DNA of 64,000 nt, taken from contig NZ_CP045295.1 in the NCBI RefSeq assembly GCF_009363095.1, positions 1,116,001-1,180,000 on the forward strand, given 5' to 3'. Numbering within the stretch: position 1 is the stretch's first letter; each line of letters opens with the position of its first letter. The notes below the pieces were generated by a model, which was not told the origin of the DNA, searched no databases, and saw only the letters and a list, made by a program, of their open reading frames with translations. Shown here one piece after another: positions 27,818 through 35,690 of this stretch. The stretch comes from Paenibacillus cellulositrophicus (GTDB lineage: Bacteria > Bacillota > Bacilli > Paenibacillales > Paenibacillaceae). The translations under genes were made by a program, and so were the position numbers.

Positions 27818-27997
27818 TCCTTCACCCGTATCAGCGTAATGTTACTCCGCATTTCCCTGTCCGTTCATGTTCAAATCATCGGCTTGAGCATGGCCCGCAT
27901 AGCAGAAACAAAGAGCACTGGCGTTCTTCCATTCATTTTCATCTTATTTAAATCATAGCATACAATTCGTGCTGCTCGAATGGGTTTGGAGGACTGT

Positions 27998-28651
27998 CTA
28001 TTCTTTGGTACCGGACTCTGCAGCTTTGGCCTGTCCGGCCAGCCCGCCGTCCCAACGCCTGAACAGCTCATGCTCGATCCGCATCATATCAAGCACCTTC
28101 CCCACCTGGAAGTCGATCAAATCCTCGATCGTCCGGGGATGGAAGTAAAAAGCCGGCATCGCCGGAATCATCTTCACCCCGAGCCTGGCGAGCTTCAGCA
28201 TATTTTCCAGGTGAATGGCATGCAGCGGCGTCTCTCGGGGCACCAGAATCAGCGGCCTTCCTTCTTTCAGCATGACGTCGGCAGCACGGGTCATCAAATT
28301 GTCGGACGATCCGTTAGCTACAGCGGACAGTGTCCCCATCGAGCACGGCGCAATCACCATGCCCTCCACCTGATAGGAGCCGCTGGCAATCGTTGCTCCG
28401 ATATCCGCCACCGGATGGTAATAGACGCTGCCCGGATGTCCGCCGAATTTCTCGCTTAGCACAAGCTCCCTTTGAGCTGTTTTCCAACCGAGCTCCTCGC
28501 CAAGCACCCGCCAGCCTGCATTCGAGACGACGATGTGTACGTCATAGCCCTGCTTCAGCAGAACCTCCGTTAACCGAACCCCATACACCGAACCGCTGGC
28601 GCCGGTAATCCCGACGACCCAGCTTCTTCTCTTGTTCTCCGTCTGCGTCAC
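27998..28651 (-). CDS. UbiX-type flavin prenyltransferase
   Basis: 217-aa flavoprotein of the UbiX/Pad1 family: VVGITGASGSVYGVRL near the N-terminus, IVVSNAGW, and APCSMGTLSAVANGSSDNLMTRAADV. UbiX makes prenylated FMN, the cofactor of UbiD-type decarboxylases. It overlaps the prenyltransferase gene by 4 bases in a menaquinone cluster, which suggests it serves the MqnL (UbiD-like) step of the futalosine route rather than phenolic acid decarboxylation (inference). Confidence 0.88.
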   Translation of the reverse strand: MTQTENKRRSWVVGITGASGSVYGVRLTEVLLKQGYDVHIVVSNAGWRVLGEELGWKTAQRELVLSEKFGGHPGSVYYHPVADIGATIASGSYQVEGMVIAPCSMGTLSAVANGSSDNLMTRAADVMLKEGRPLILVPRETPLHAIHLENMLKLARLGVKMIPAMPAFYFHPRTIEDLIDFQVGKVLDMMRIEHELFRRWDGGLAGQAKAAESGTKE

Positions 28652-29520
28652 AAGTACTGCACCACCAAATCAATTAGGGTGAATACGAATACGAGAATGC
28701 TGAGGACGCTGTTCATCGTAAAGAAGGCGACCTGCAGCTTGCTCATGTCATTCGGGGACAAAATAAAATGCTCGTAGAAGAGAATAATATAGGCGATCAG
28801 CATCCCGGCAAAATACCACCAGCTCAGCTCGGTCGTAAAGAACAGGATAACGAATCCGATCGCGGTAATGAAATGAAAATACCGTGCGATGAGCAGCGAC
28901 TTGCGGACGCCGAAGCGCGCCGGAATGGAATACAAGCCTTCCTTCCGGTCAAAATCGATATCCTGGATCGCATAAATGATATCAAAGCCGGCAGTCCAGA
29001 AGGCAACCGAGAAATACAGGACGATGGACGGCCAGTCGATTTCGTTGGTCACGGCCACCCAGCCGCCGAGCGGGGCAAGCGCGATCGTTAAGCCGAGCAC
29101 GATATGGCACAGCCAGGTAAACCGTTTCGTGTAGGAATAAAAGACGAGAAAAAACACGGCGATCGGAAGCAGTTTGAGCGCCAGCGGAGACAGCTCATAG
29201 GCCGCCCACAGCAGAAGCAGGAAGCAAACGACCGTAAAAAGGATCACTTCCGCGCTTTTCAGCAGCCCTGCCGGTATGGCCCGGTTCGCCGTCCGCGGAT
29301 TTTTCTTGTCGATCACCTGGTCGATCATCCGGTTCAAGCCGAAGGCCGCGCTCCTGGCTCCGAACATGGCTAACAGGACCCAGCCGATCTGGGCCCATGA
29401 TGGAAGGTGACCGTTGACGACGACCGATCCGAGGATCGCGCCCATAAACGCAAAAGGTAACGCAAATAATGTGTGCTCAATTTTGATCATTTCTAGAAAA
29501 ATGCCGATTTTCTTAAACAT
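28648..29520 (-). CDS. UbiA-family polyprenyltransferase (MqnP-like)
   Basis: 290-aa membrane protein with about eight helices. The Asp-rich motif NRMIDQVIDKKNPRTANRAIPAG and the second YAIQDIDFDRKEGLYSIPARFG are those of 4-hydroxybenzoate-type (UbiA) prenyltransferases, not MenA. In menaquinone organisms such proteins next to UbiX and MenG are the MqnP of the futalosine pathway. Start at 29520 (MFKKIGIF) with AAGGAG inside the end of the methyltransferase gene. Confidence 0.87.
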   Translation of the reverse strand: MFKKIGIFLEMIKIEHTLFALPFAFMGAILGSVVVNGHLPSWAQIGWVLLAMFGARSAAFGLNRMIDQVIDKKNPRTANRAIPAGLLKSAEVILFTVVCFLLLLWAAYELSPLALKLLPIAVFFLVFYSYTKRFTWLCHIVLGLTIALAPLGGWVAVTNEIDWPSIVLYFSVAFWTAGFDIIYAIQDIDFDRKEGLYSIPARFGVRKSLLIARYFHFITAIGFVILFFTTELSWWYFAGMLIAYIILFYEHFILSPNDMSKLQVAFFTMNSVLSILVFVFTLIDLVVQYL

Positions 29521-30259
29521 GCCGATTCTCCTTGATCCCAATATGTAATGCTGCGACGCCGCCAGTTAGGGGATAGGCTTCGACATTCTGAAGACCGATG
29601 CTGCGGAATATGCTTGCCAGTTCCTCTCTTCCCGGGAAAAGAGCCAACGATTCCGGCAGCCATTTGTACTGCTCATATCTTTTGGCCAACACCTTTCCGA
29701 GTCCAGGCAGTATATACTTGAAATAAGAATAATAAATTCCTTTGAAAGGCTGCCACGTCGGCTTGGACACCTCAAGGCAAACAACCATGCCTCCAGGCTT
29801 GACTACCCTCTGCATTTCTTTCAGCACCTGCACCAGGTCAGGCACGTTCCGCAGACCAAAGCCGATGGTGGCGTAGTCAAAACGGTTATCCTCAAACGGC
29901 AAATTCATGGCATCCCCCTGAACCAGCGTAATCTGATCCTCGAGGTGTCTCGCCTTGATTTTGTCCATGCCGACCTTCAGCATGTTCGGGCTGAAATCGA
30001 GGCCGACCATCTGCCCCGTTCCGCTGGCCTCCGCCATGCTCAACGTCCAGTCGCAAGTCCCGCAGCACAGGTCAACCGCCGTATCTCCGGGTTTCATCGC
30101 CATTTTCTTCATCGTGAACTTCCGCCAGGCCTTGTGCCTGCGAAAGCTTATAATATCGTTCATCACATCGTACTTCGGTGCAATGCTCTCAAAAACGGAT
30201 TGGACATGTGAATATTTATTTTCCGTCTTCGTGTCCCGTTCACTCATGCTGGTATTCAT
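29513..30259 (-). CDS. menG: Demethylmenaquinone methyltransferase
   Basis: 248-aa SAM methyltransferase of the UbiE/MenG family catalysing the last step of menaquinone synthesis. Signatures: YDVMNDIISFRRHKAWR, AVDLCCGTCDWTLSMAEA, DNRFDYATIGFGLRNVPD. The start overlaps the hepS stop by 4 bases (ATGA), and the end overlaps the UbiA-like gene. Confidence 0.94.
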   Translation of the reverse strand: MNTSMSERDTKTENKYSHVQSVFESIAPKYDVMNDIISFRRHKAWRKFTMKKMAMKPGDTAVDLCCGTCDWTLSMAEASGTGQMVGLDFSPNMLKVGMDKIKARHLEDQITLVQGDAMNLPFEDNRFDYATIGFGLRNVPDLVQVLKEMQRVVKPGGMVVCLEVSKPTWQPFKGIYYSYFKYILPGLGKVLAKRYEQYKWLPESLALFPGREELASIFRSIGLQNVEAYPLTGGVAALHIGIKENRHV

Positions 30260-31137
30260 CCTCTCGCCAATCCCTCCCCTACTGCGGATCCCGGTGTGTT
30301 AAGCTGACGAAGGAACGGGTCAAGCACCTGTCCGATCTCCCGGAACATTCCGTCTCCCTTAACCATTTTCAGGATGGACTGCACGCTGTTCACCGCCTGC
30401 TGCAGCTTATCCGCCAAATGTTCTCCGGCCTTGTACTTAAGCAGCATCTTCTTCCAGTCTTTCGGCTCAACCCGGTTTTCCTTCAAGGCCAGCTTGTCTT
30501 CATCCGAGGCCACATCCAGAATGTGCCAGAACGAATAGCTGTACAAGAACGGATCCGAGCCTGAGCTCAGATGCATTTCACGAACGACCGTTTCGCATTC
30601 GCTGAAGCCGCGGAGAAGCGATTTCCACAGTTCTTTTAACGAGTCATCTAGAAAAGGCGTAAAAGAAAGAAACAGCTGCATATTCAGCTGTACTCGTTGC
30701 CGTAAGTATTCCTCCGCTGACAGGAGAAGGCTTTTCATTTTGCCGTACAGATTCATTTTCAAAATATTCACATCACAAATGGCCGCGCTCAGCGTCGATA
30801 CAGCCTCGATTTGCCCCTTCTGGGACAGAAGCTGATAGAACCGGCTGCTGAAATAGTCTCCCGCGAGCACTTTAAGCTGACGGGAACGCATTTCTCCCTC
30901 GTTCTGTTTGCCCTGGATGGTGTCGATCGTTTCATGCGTGTCAATACCCATCTGAACGAGCGACGTGACAAGCGCCAGCAGCTCCGTATGCACGGAAGGC
31001 TTGCGGCTTCCCTGGTTCAGAAAAATATATAGAAGATGAACACGGGCATCCGGATAGGGCGGCAGCTCCGTATGGGTTTGGATCATGTCGTAATCGACAT
31101 ATTTCTTTGCTAGTTGGGGTATGCGGTACGGTTTCAT
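30256..31137 (-). CDS. hepS: Heptaprenyl diphosphate synthase component I
   Basis: 293-aa helical, non-catalytic subunit that sets chain length with HepT. Assignment rests on the HepS-like sequence (MGIDTHETID..., LKVLAGDYFSSRFYQLLSQ) and on position before menG and after mtrB, as in B. subtilis. Only weak conservation is usual for HepS. Confidence 0.87.
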   Translation of the reverse strand: MKPYRIPQLAKKYVDYDMIQTHTELPPYPDARVHLLYIFLNQGSRKPSVHTELLALVTSLVQMGIDTHETIDTIQGKQNEGEMRSRQLKVLAGDYFSSRFYQLLSQKGQIEAVSTLSAAICDVNILKMNLYGKMKSLLLSAEEYLRQRVQLNMQLFLSFTPFLDDSLKELWKSLLRGFSECETVVREMHLSSGSDPFLYSYSFWHILDVASDEDKLALKENRVEPKDWKKMLLKYKAGEHLADKLQQAVNSVQSILKMVKGDGMFREIGQVLDPFLRQLNTPGSAVGEGLARG

Positions 31138-31261
31138 CGTCAGCCTCCGAGCCTATAACTTTCTCACTTCTATGTCGTCTGTTGCGAGCAAGAACTTTTG
31201 TTCACAATCTTTTTTATTATAGCACAACTTGTCAGACCACGCACAGTATGCTTACTTCTTT

Positions 31262-31834
31262 TTACCCGTTTTCCTGCGGATCGAACCGGTCTCTCCACAG
31301 TTTCGTTTCGGTGAGGTGGAATCGGGCTTTGATGTCGTCCGCAAGCGGGCCTTCTCCCGCTTCGCCAAGCGCCTGTTTCAGCTCCGGACTCCACTCCGTC
31401 CGCCGGACATCCGCAGCAAGCAGCAGATGCCTTGTGCCGAGCCATTTGTCTTCTGCGACGAGCCGAAGGAGAATCTGGTCGACATTGGAAGTACCGTCAA
31501 AGCTAAATGAGAGAATCTCGGCAATATTCGAATAGATTTCTGACACGGACACCTCCGGTGTGGCCACTTTCAGGTCGACCGTCAGCACGCGGGATTCCCA
31601 CTCCACCTTGCGGATCGGCAGCGTCAGGGGAAGGCTGTCCAGCGCATCCACGATATTCGCATTGTCGAGCGTCCAGCCCGATTGGGGATGAAACGCGGCC
31701 AAAGCCCGATTTTCCCGGGCAAATGTGTGCTCCGCATGATAAAGCGCAGGCAGGATGAGGACCGAGCCCAGCGTAACGGCTAGCACCAGGCCAGGAATGA
31801 GAAATCGTTTCAAGTACAGCCCTCCCATCGTCAT
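31262..31834 (-). CDS. Uncharacterised membrane-anchored protein between mtrB and hepS
   Basis: Not recognised. 190 aa with one N-terminal membrane helix (about residues 10-30, FLIPGLVLAVTLGSVLILPAL) and an extracytoplasmic domain of about 155 residues without cysteines. The start is uncertain: ATG at 31834, or TTG at 31813 behind GGGAGGG. It sits where B. subtilis has no gene. Confidence 0.7.
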   Translation of the reverse strand: MTMGGLYLKRFLIPGLVLAVTLGSVLILPALYHAEHTFARENRALAAFHPQSGWTLDNANIVDALDSLPLTLPIRKVEWESRVLTVDLKVATPEVSVSEIYSNIAEILSFSFDGTSNVDQILLRLVAEDKWLGTRHLLLAADVRRTEWSPELKQALGEAGEGPLADDIKARFHLTETKLWRDRFDPQENG

Positions 31835-31887
31835 AGTATCCCTTAGTTTCGTCCGGACACGTGCTGTCCATACCTCATTCTACAACG

Positions 31888-31910
31888 AAAAAAAGCAGGC
31901 TATGCCTGCG
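31888..31910 (-). terminator. Terminator after mtrB
   Basis: Stem GCAGGC/GCCTGC, 3-base loop, followed by seven U on the minus strand. Confidence 0.8.
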
Positions 31911-31998
31911 TTTGTACAGATTGCGCTTAAGGTAAGTTGCCATTCCCTGACCAGCAGCTAATTTGCATTGAAGAGCTGTTTTTTTGAGCTCCTTGCTA

Positions 31999-32232
31999 TT
32001 AGCTGTCGCTTTCGAGACTTCCGTGTTTCGTCCACACTTCGGCTTTGCCGCGAATTTTAATGGCGGAGGTATGGTCCGTAAACTGGGCGATCAGCACTTC
32101 GCCTTTGTCCAGCTTCTCCGTGTGATGAAACCGGGTATCCTGCCCTCGGGTCAGTCCAATGACCTGCACCCCTTGATCCTTCGCCTTGATCACGATAAAA
32201 TCGCTATTCCCCGTATTCCCTTTATTTTCCAT
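31999..32232 (-). CDS. mtrB: Trp RNA-binding attenuation protein TRAP
   Basis: 77-aa subunit of the 11-mer ring that binds (G/U)AG repeats when tryptophan is bound. It matches B. subtilis TRAP nearly throughout ([55 protein letters not shown]), including the residues forming the Trp pocket and the RNA-contacting Lys/Glu surface. AAGGAGG precedes the ATG. In B. subtilis folE (mtrA) comes first; here the neighbour is hbs, without folE. Confidence 0.97.
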   Translation of the reverse strand: MENKGNTGNSDFIVIKAKDQGVQVIGLTRGQDTRFHHTEKLDKGEVLIAQFTDHTSAIKIRGKAEVWTKHGSLESDS

Positions 32233-32336
32233 GAGTGTATCCTCCTTTCTTCAGCGAGCCTTACACACAGCGTATCATTATTTTAAAATCCTGTGGCTAT
32301 ACTACCCAATGTAATAAAGTCCAAGGAGTTGAGAAC

Positions 32337-32513
32337 ATGCAATATGAACCGGCGCCCCTGCGGGAAGGGCAAATTTCCAAGCTTCGCGAATACGAGCAGC
32401 AGCTGAGCCAGCTGACGGGTTCTCCCGTCATCCTGATCGCCTATTCGGAAAAGGACGACAACGGCAATCCTCTCGAAGGAGACGTCAGCCCTACAGAAAA
32501 GAAAAGGCCGTGA
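32337..32513 (+). CDS. Small 58-aa protein on the opposite strand between mtrB and hbs
   Basis: ATG at 32337 behind CAAGGAGTTGAGAAC. Residues 8-25 form a charged helix (LREGQISKLREYEQQLSQL) followed by a strand (PVILIAYSE) and a disordered tail. A -10 like TATACT lies at 32298-32303 without a good -35. Not recognised; the good ribosome site and promoter hint support a real gene. Its end overlaps the hbs terminator stem. Confidence 0.6.
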   Translation: MQYEPAPLREGQISKLREYEQQLSQLTGSPVILIAYSEKDDNGNPLEGDVSPTEKKRP

Positions 32514-32529
32514 ACGAGCGTCACGGTCC
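32496..32529 (-). terminator. Terminator after hbs
   Basis: Stem GGACCGTGA/TCACGGCC with a U-rich tail on the minus strand. Confidence 0.75.
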
Positions 32530-32558
32530 TCTTCTTGCGTATGGAATATGTAGAAATC

Positions 32559-32837
32559 TTATTTAATTCCGTCTTTGAGCGCTTTACCAGGCTTGAATGC
32601 CGGAATTTTGCTCGAAGGGATTTCGATTTCTTCACCGGTTTGCGGGTTGCGGCCTTTACGTGCGGAACGCTCGCGCACTTCAAAGTTACCAAATCCAACG
32701 AGTTGGACTTTGTCCCCGCTTTGCAGAGCCTGTGCGATGGATTCGAATACAGCGTCAACCGCTTTCGTCGCATCCTTCTTGGACAGTTCTGTCGTTTCAG
32801 CTACTTGGGAAATCAGTTCGGACTTGTTCACTATCAT
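32559..32837 (-). CDS. hbs: HU-type DNA-binding protein
   Basis: 92-aa nucleoid protein nearly identical in pattern to B. subtilis HBsu: [58 protein letters not shown] (the DNA-binding arm) and [11 protein letters not shown]. Start is either ATG 32837 (GGAGG, 4 bases) or the GTG two codons later. It has its own promoter. Confidence 0.97.
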   Translation of the reverse strand: MIVNKSELISQVAETTELSKKDATKAVDAVFESIAQALQSGDKVQLVGFGNFEVRERSARKGRNPQTGEEIEIPSSKIPAFKPGKALKDGIK

Positions 32838-32967
32838 TTCACCTCCCAAAATAATAAATCGATGTTATCAATCTTTCCGTTTTGCCGTAAAATATACGTT
32901 CATCTGTGAGATTTACAGATAGAATCGCCATATAGACCGTATTCAGCCGCAGGCGCGGAACAAACTT

Positions 32968-32996
32968 ATAGTAATACAGCAACCGCAGAATTTCAA
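32968..32996 (-). promoter_or_regulatory. hbs promoter
   Basis: -35 TTGAAA (32996-32991), 17-base spacer, -10 TACTAT (32973-32968). The -35 starts five bases after the stop codon of the upstream permease gene. Confidence 0.65.
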
Positions 32997-33001
32997 GAGT
33001 T

Positions 33002-33988
33002 TTACGTTCGCGAGCGGTTTAAAACGTAAAAAGTGACGGCGAGAGCGAGAACAAGAACGATCCCTTTGACGATATCATGTGTAAAATACTGCAAATTCAT
33101 CATGGTCAGTCCGTTGACCAGCACCCCGATCAATACCGACCCGATAAACGTGCCGATCACGTTGGGCTTGCCGGCGCCGAAGACCGAAAAACCGACGAAC
33201 ACGGCCGCCACGGATTCCATCAAGAGCGGCGATCCCGCGTCGATTTGACCGGATCCGACCCGGGAGGCGTAAATAATCCCGCCGATCGCGGCGAACACGC
33301 CGGAAGCGACGTACGCCAGCGTACGCACCCTTTTCACCTTGATCCCGGACAGTCGCGCCGCTTCCTCATTACCGCCCGTGACGTACATTTGACGGCCGTA
33401 TTTGGTCCGCGTCAGAAAAATATGCACAAGCGCCACAGCGATAATGAGGAGGACGGCCGAAATCGGAATGCCGAACCATTTGCCCTGTCCAAGCTGCAGA
33501 AAGGCGGCGCTCATCTCGCCGGGGGCTTTGGTGCCGTCCGGGAATTCCATATGGTTGTAAATCGTATAACCCGCAGCATACGTTTTGTGAATCCCGCCGA
33601 CGATGTACATCACTGCAAGGGTCGCCAGAAGATCCGGAATCCGCAGCTTGACGATCAGGAATGCGTTAACGAGCCCGATGATGGCACCCAGGATGAGCGG
33701 CACGATGATGACGACCCACAGCGGCTGCTCGTACCATATCATCAGCGACGCGGCGCCTACGGTGGTCAGCGACACGGTTGAGCCTACCGACAGGTCAAAG
33801 CCGTCCACGACCAGCGACAAGGTCACCCCAATCGCCACAAAGGTCACGATCGTGATCGAGCCCAGAATGTCGGTCAGGTTCCCGTACGTGAAGAAATAAG
33901 GCAGTCTGAACGAAAAAAATGCAATAACCCCGATGATAACGACAACCGCCCCGTAGCGGAACGCCAAGTTTAACAGTTTATCCTTCAT
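33002..33988 (-). CDS. Sugar-type ABC transporter permease
   Basis: 328-aa permease of the RbsC/MglC (branched-chain/sugar) family with about nine helices; DGFDLSVGSTVSLTTV and GGNEEAARLSGIKVKRVRTLAYVASG are the family signatures. The ATG at 33988, inside the ATPase gene end and behind GGAGGAAG, is chosen. No clear terminator follows before hbs. Confidence 0.9.
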   Translation of the reverse strand: MKDKLLNLAFRYGAVVVIIGVIAFFSFRLPYFFTYGNLTDILGSITIVTFVAIGVTLSLVVDGFDLSVGSTVSLTTVGAASLMIWYEQPLWVVIIVPLILGAIIGLVNAFLIVKLRIPDLLATLAVMYIVGGIHKTYAAGYTIYNHMEFPDGTKAPGEMSAAFLQLGQGKWFGIPISAVLLIIAVALVHIFLTRTKYGRQMYVTGGNEEAARLSGIKVKRVRTLAYVASGVFAAIGGIIYASRVGSGQIDAGSPLLMESVAAVFVGFSVFGAGKPNVIGTFIGSVLIGVLVNGLTMMNLQYFTHDIVKGIVLVLALAVTFYVLNRSRT

Positions 33989-35498
33989 GGTCTTCCTCCA
34001 AGCCTCCGCTCGCATAATATAGGAGCTGGGCTTGCGTCGCTTCTCCCCGAGCAAATACTTTGCTGATGGTTCCGCCGCTCATGACGGCGATCCGGTCGCC
34101 GATTCCCAGTCCTTCTGCCAATTCGCAGGTAAAATACAAAATGCCCTTGCCGGCATCCGCCAAATCTCCAATGATGCGGAATATATCGCTTTTCGCGCCG
34201 ATATCGACCCCTTTGGTCGGTTCGTCAAATATAAAAACTTCCGCCCCGCTGTCCAGCCATTTGCCGATCGCCAGCTTCTGCTGGTTGCCGCCGCTCAGAA
34301 ACTTCACCAGCTGGCTGCCGGAGGCGGCCTTGACCCCGAGGGCACCGATCATTTTGGCGGATAAAGCCTTCTCCTTCTTCCGCGAGATGAACCCCAGCCT
34401 GCTGACTTGGTTCAGCACCGGTATGGACAGGTTCAAATCCACCGATTCGTGGATAAAGATCCCCTCTTTCCGGCGCTCCTCCGGGATGGAGACGATTCCC
34501 GCGGATACCGCGTCCGCCGGTTGCTTAAGCGACAGCTTCTTCCCTTTCAGATAGATGCTGCCTTCGTCCGGCTGATCCGCACCGCTCAGGATCCGGGCCA
34601 GTTCGGTTTTACCGGCGCCCACCAGGCCGACTACAGCTACAATTTCACCGCGGCGGACCTCAAGATCCGCGCCCCGCACCTTGTGTCCGCGCTTGACGCC
34701 TTCGGCCTGAAGGAGCACGTCCCCGATTACGGTATCCTTTTTCGGAAACTCTTCTTCAAACGTTTTGCCGAGCATGTGCCCGATAATGCCATCCCCGGTG
34801 ATCTCCTGTGTCCGGCCGGTGTAAACCTTCCTTCCGTCACGCATCACGGTCACCATATCGCTGTGCTCCAGCACTTCCGGCAGGCGGTGTGTAATAAAGA
34901 TGCACGCCACACCGGCGTCCTTCAGCGAGTGCATCATCCGGAAAAAAGCCTCGCATTCGCTGTCGCTCAGCGGAGCGGTCGGTTCGTCGAATATAATCAC
35001 CTTGGCGTCCTGTGACAAAATGCGGGCCAGCAGGACAATCTGTTTTTGAGCAAGCGACAGCTCGTACACCTTTTTATGAATGTCTATACTGTCATCCAGC
35101 CTGGACAAAATCGCCTTGACCTGTTTGTCCATAGACCTGTAATTGACCCACATGCTTCCCTGGCCCGAAGACAAGGCGTCCAGCATGACGTTTTCGGCGA
35201 CGCTCAGCTGCGGGACGAGGGCCGAATCGACCTCCTGATACACGCAGTGAATGCCGTGCTGCTTGGCCGCGGCCGGAGAGGTGATGTGCAGCTCCGTGCC
35301 GTCAGCCGCAATGCGTCCGCTGTCCGGCTGATAAGCGCCCGACAGAATCTTCATCAACGTGCTCTTCCCGGCGCCGTTGGCACCGAGCAGCGCATGAATC
35401 TGGCCGCCGTGAACCGTAAAATCCACCGCATGCAGCGCAGGAACGCCGCCAAATTGTTTGCCGATTCCGCTCATTTCCAGCTGAAATGATGATGCCAC
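33978..35498 (-). CDS. Sugar-type ABC transporter ATP-binding protein (two ATPase domains)
   Basis: 506-aa RbsA/MglA-like protein with two nucleotide-binding domains. Domain 1: Walker A GANGAGKST, degenerate signature LSLAQKQ, Walker B VIIFDEPTAPLS. Domain 2: GLVGAGKTE, LSGGNQQKL, VFIFDEPTKGVD. The start is GTG at 35498 behind AAGGAGG; the reading frame is open further upstream but without a ribosome site and across a repeated hairpin. Confidence 0.9.
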   Translation of the reverse strand: MASSFQLEMSGIGKQFGGVPALHAVDFTVHGGQIHALLGANGAGKSTLMKILSGAYQPDSGRIAADGTELHITSPAAAKQHGIHCVYQEVDSALVPQLSVAENVMLDALSSGQGSMWVNYRSMDKQVKAILSRLDDSIDIHKKVYELSLAQKQIVLLARILSQDAKVIIFDEPTAPLSDSECEAFFRMMHSLKDAGVACIFITHRLPEVLEHSDMVTVMRDGRKVYTGRTQEITGDGIIGHMLGKTFEEEFPKKDTVIGDVLLQAEGVKRGHKVRGADLEVRRGEIVAVVGLVGAGKTELARILSGADQPDEGSIYLKGKKLSLKQPADAVSAGIVSIPEERRKEGIFIHESVDLNLSIPVLNQVSRLGFISRKKEKALSAKMIGALGVKAASGSQLVKFLSGGNQQKLAIGKWLDSGAEVFIFDEPTKGVDIGAKSDIFRIIGDLADAGKGILYFTCELAEGLGIGDRIAVMSGGTISKVFARGEATQAQLLYYASGGLEEDHEG

Positions 35499-35523
35499 AC
35501 GGCATTCCTCCTTCAAAAAGTAA

Positions 35524-35583
35524 CCCCACAAAGTGGAGTACAGCTTCCGATGTTGTTCAAGTACTTTGCGGGGAGCCCCGAAA
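35524..35583 (-). repeat. Repeated leader hairpin element, copy A
   Basis: On the minus strand CCCCGCAAAGU pairs with ACUUUGUGGGG (35573-35563 with 35534-35524), and a short competing hairpin CGGG/CCCG shares the CCCG. A second copy with compensating changes is at 55649-55706. It lies 26 bases upstream of the ATPase gene start. Confidence 0.65.
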
Positions 35584-35593
35584 TAACAAGCCA

Positions 35594-35613
35594 CACAAAG
35601 TGGAGTGCTGCTT
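35594..35613. repeat. Partial direct repeat of element A
   Basis: The 13-mer CACAAAGTGGAGT at 35527-35539 recurs exactly at 35594-35606, followed in both by a similar GCTT-ending stretch. Confidence 0.7.
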
Positions 35614-35690
35614 AGCCCCTATTCCTGAAAAAGGGCAGCGCCTCAGCACCACCCCAAGACTTGCATTTGCCGGTTTGACCGGATCTTTTG

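Noticed and set aside
27871..28071. 66-aa open frame between the ubiX-like gene and hepT that might have been mqnA
   Set aside because: It overlaps the ubiX end, is far too short, and shows no MqnA features.
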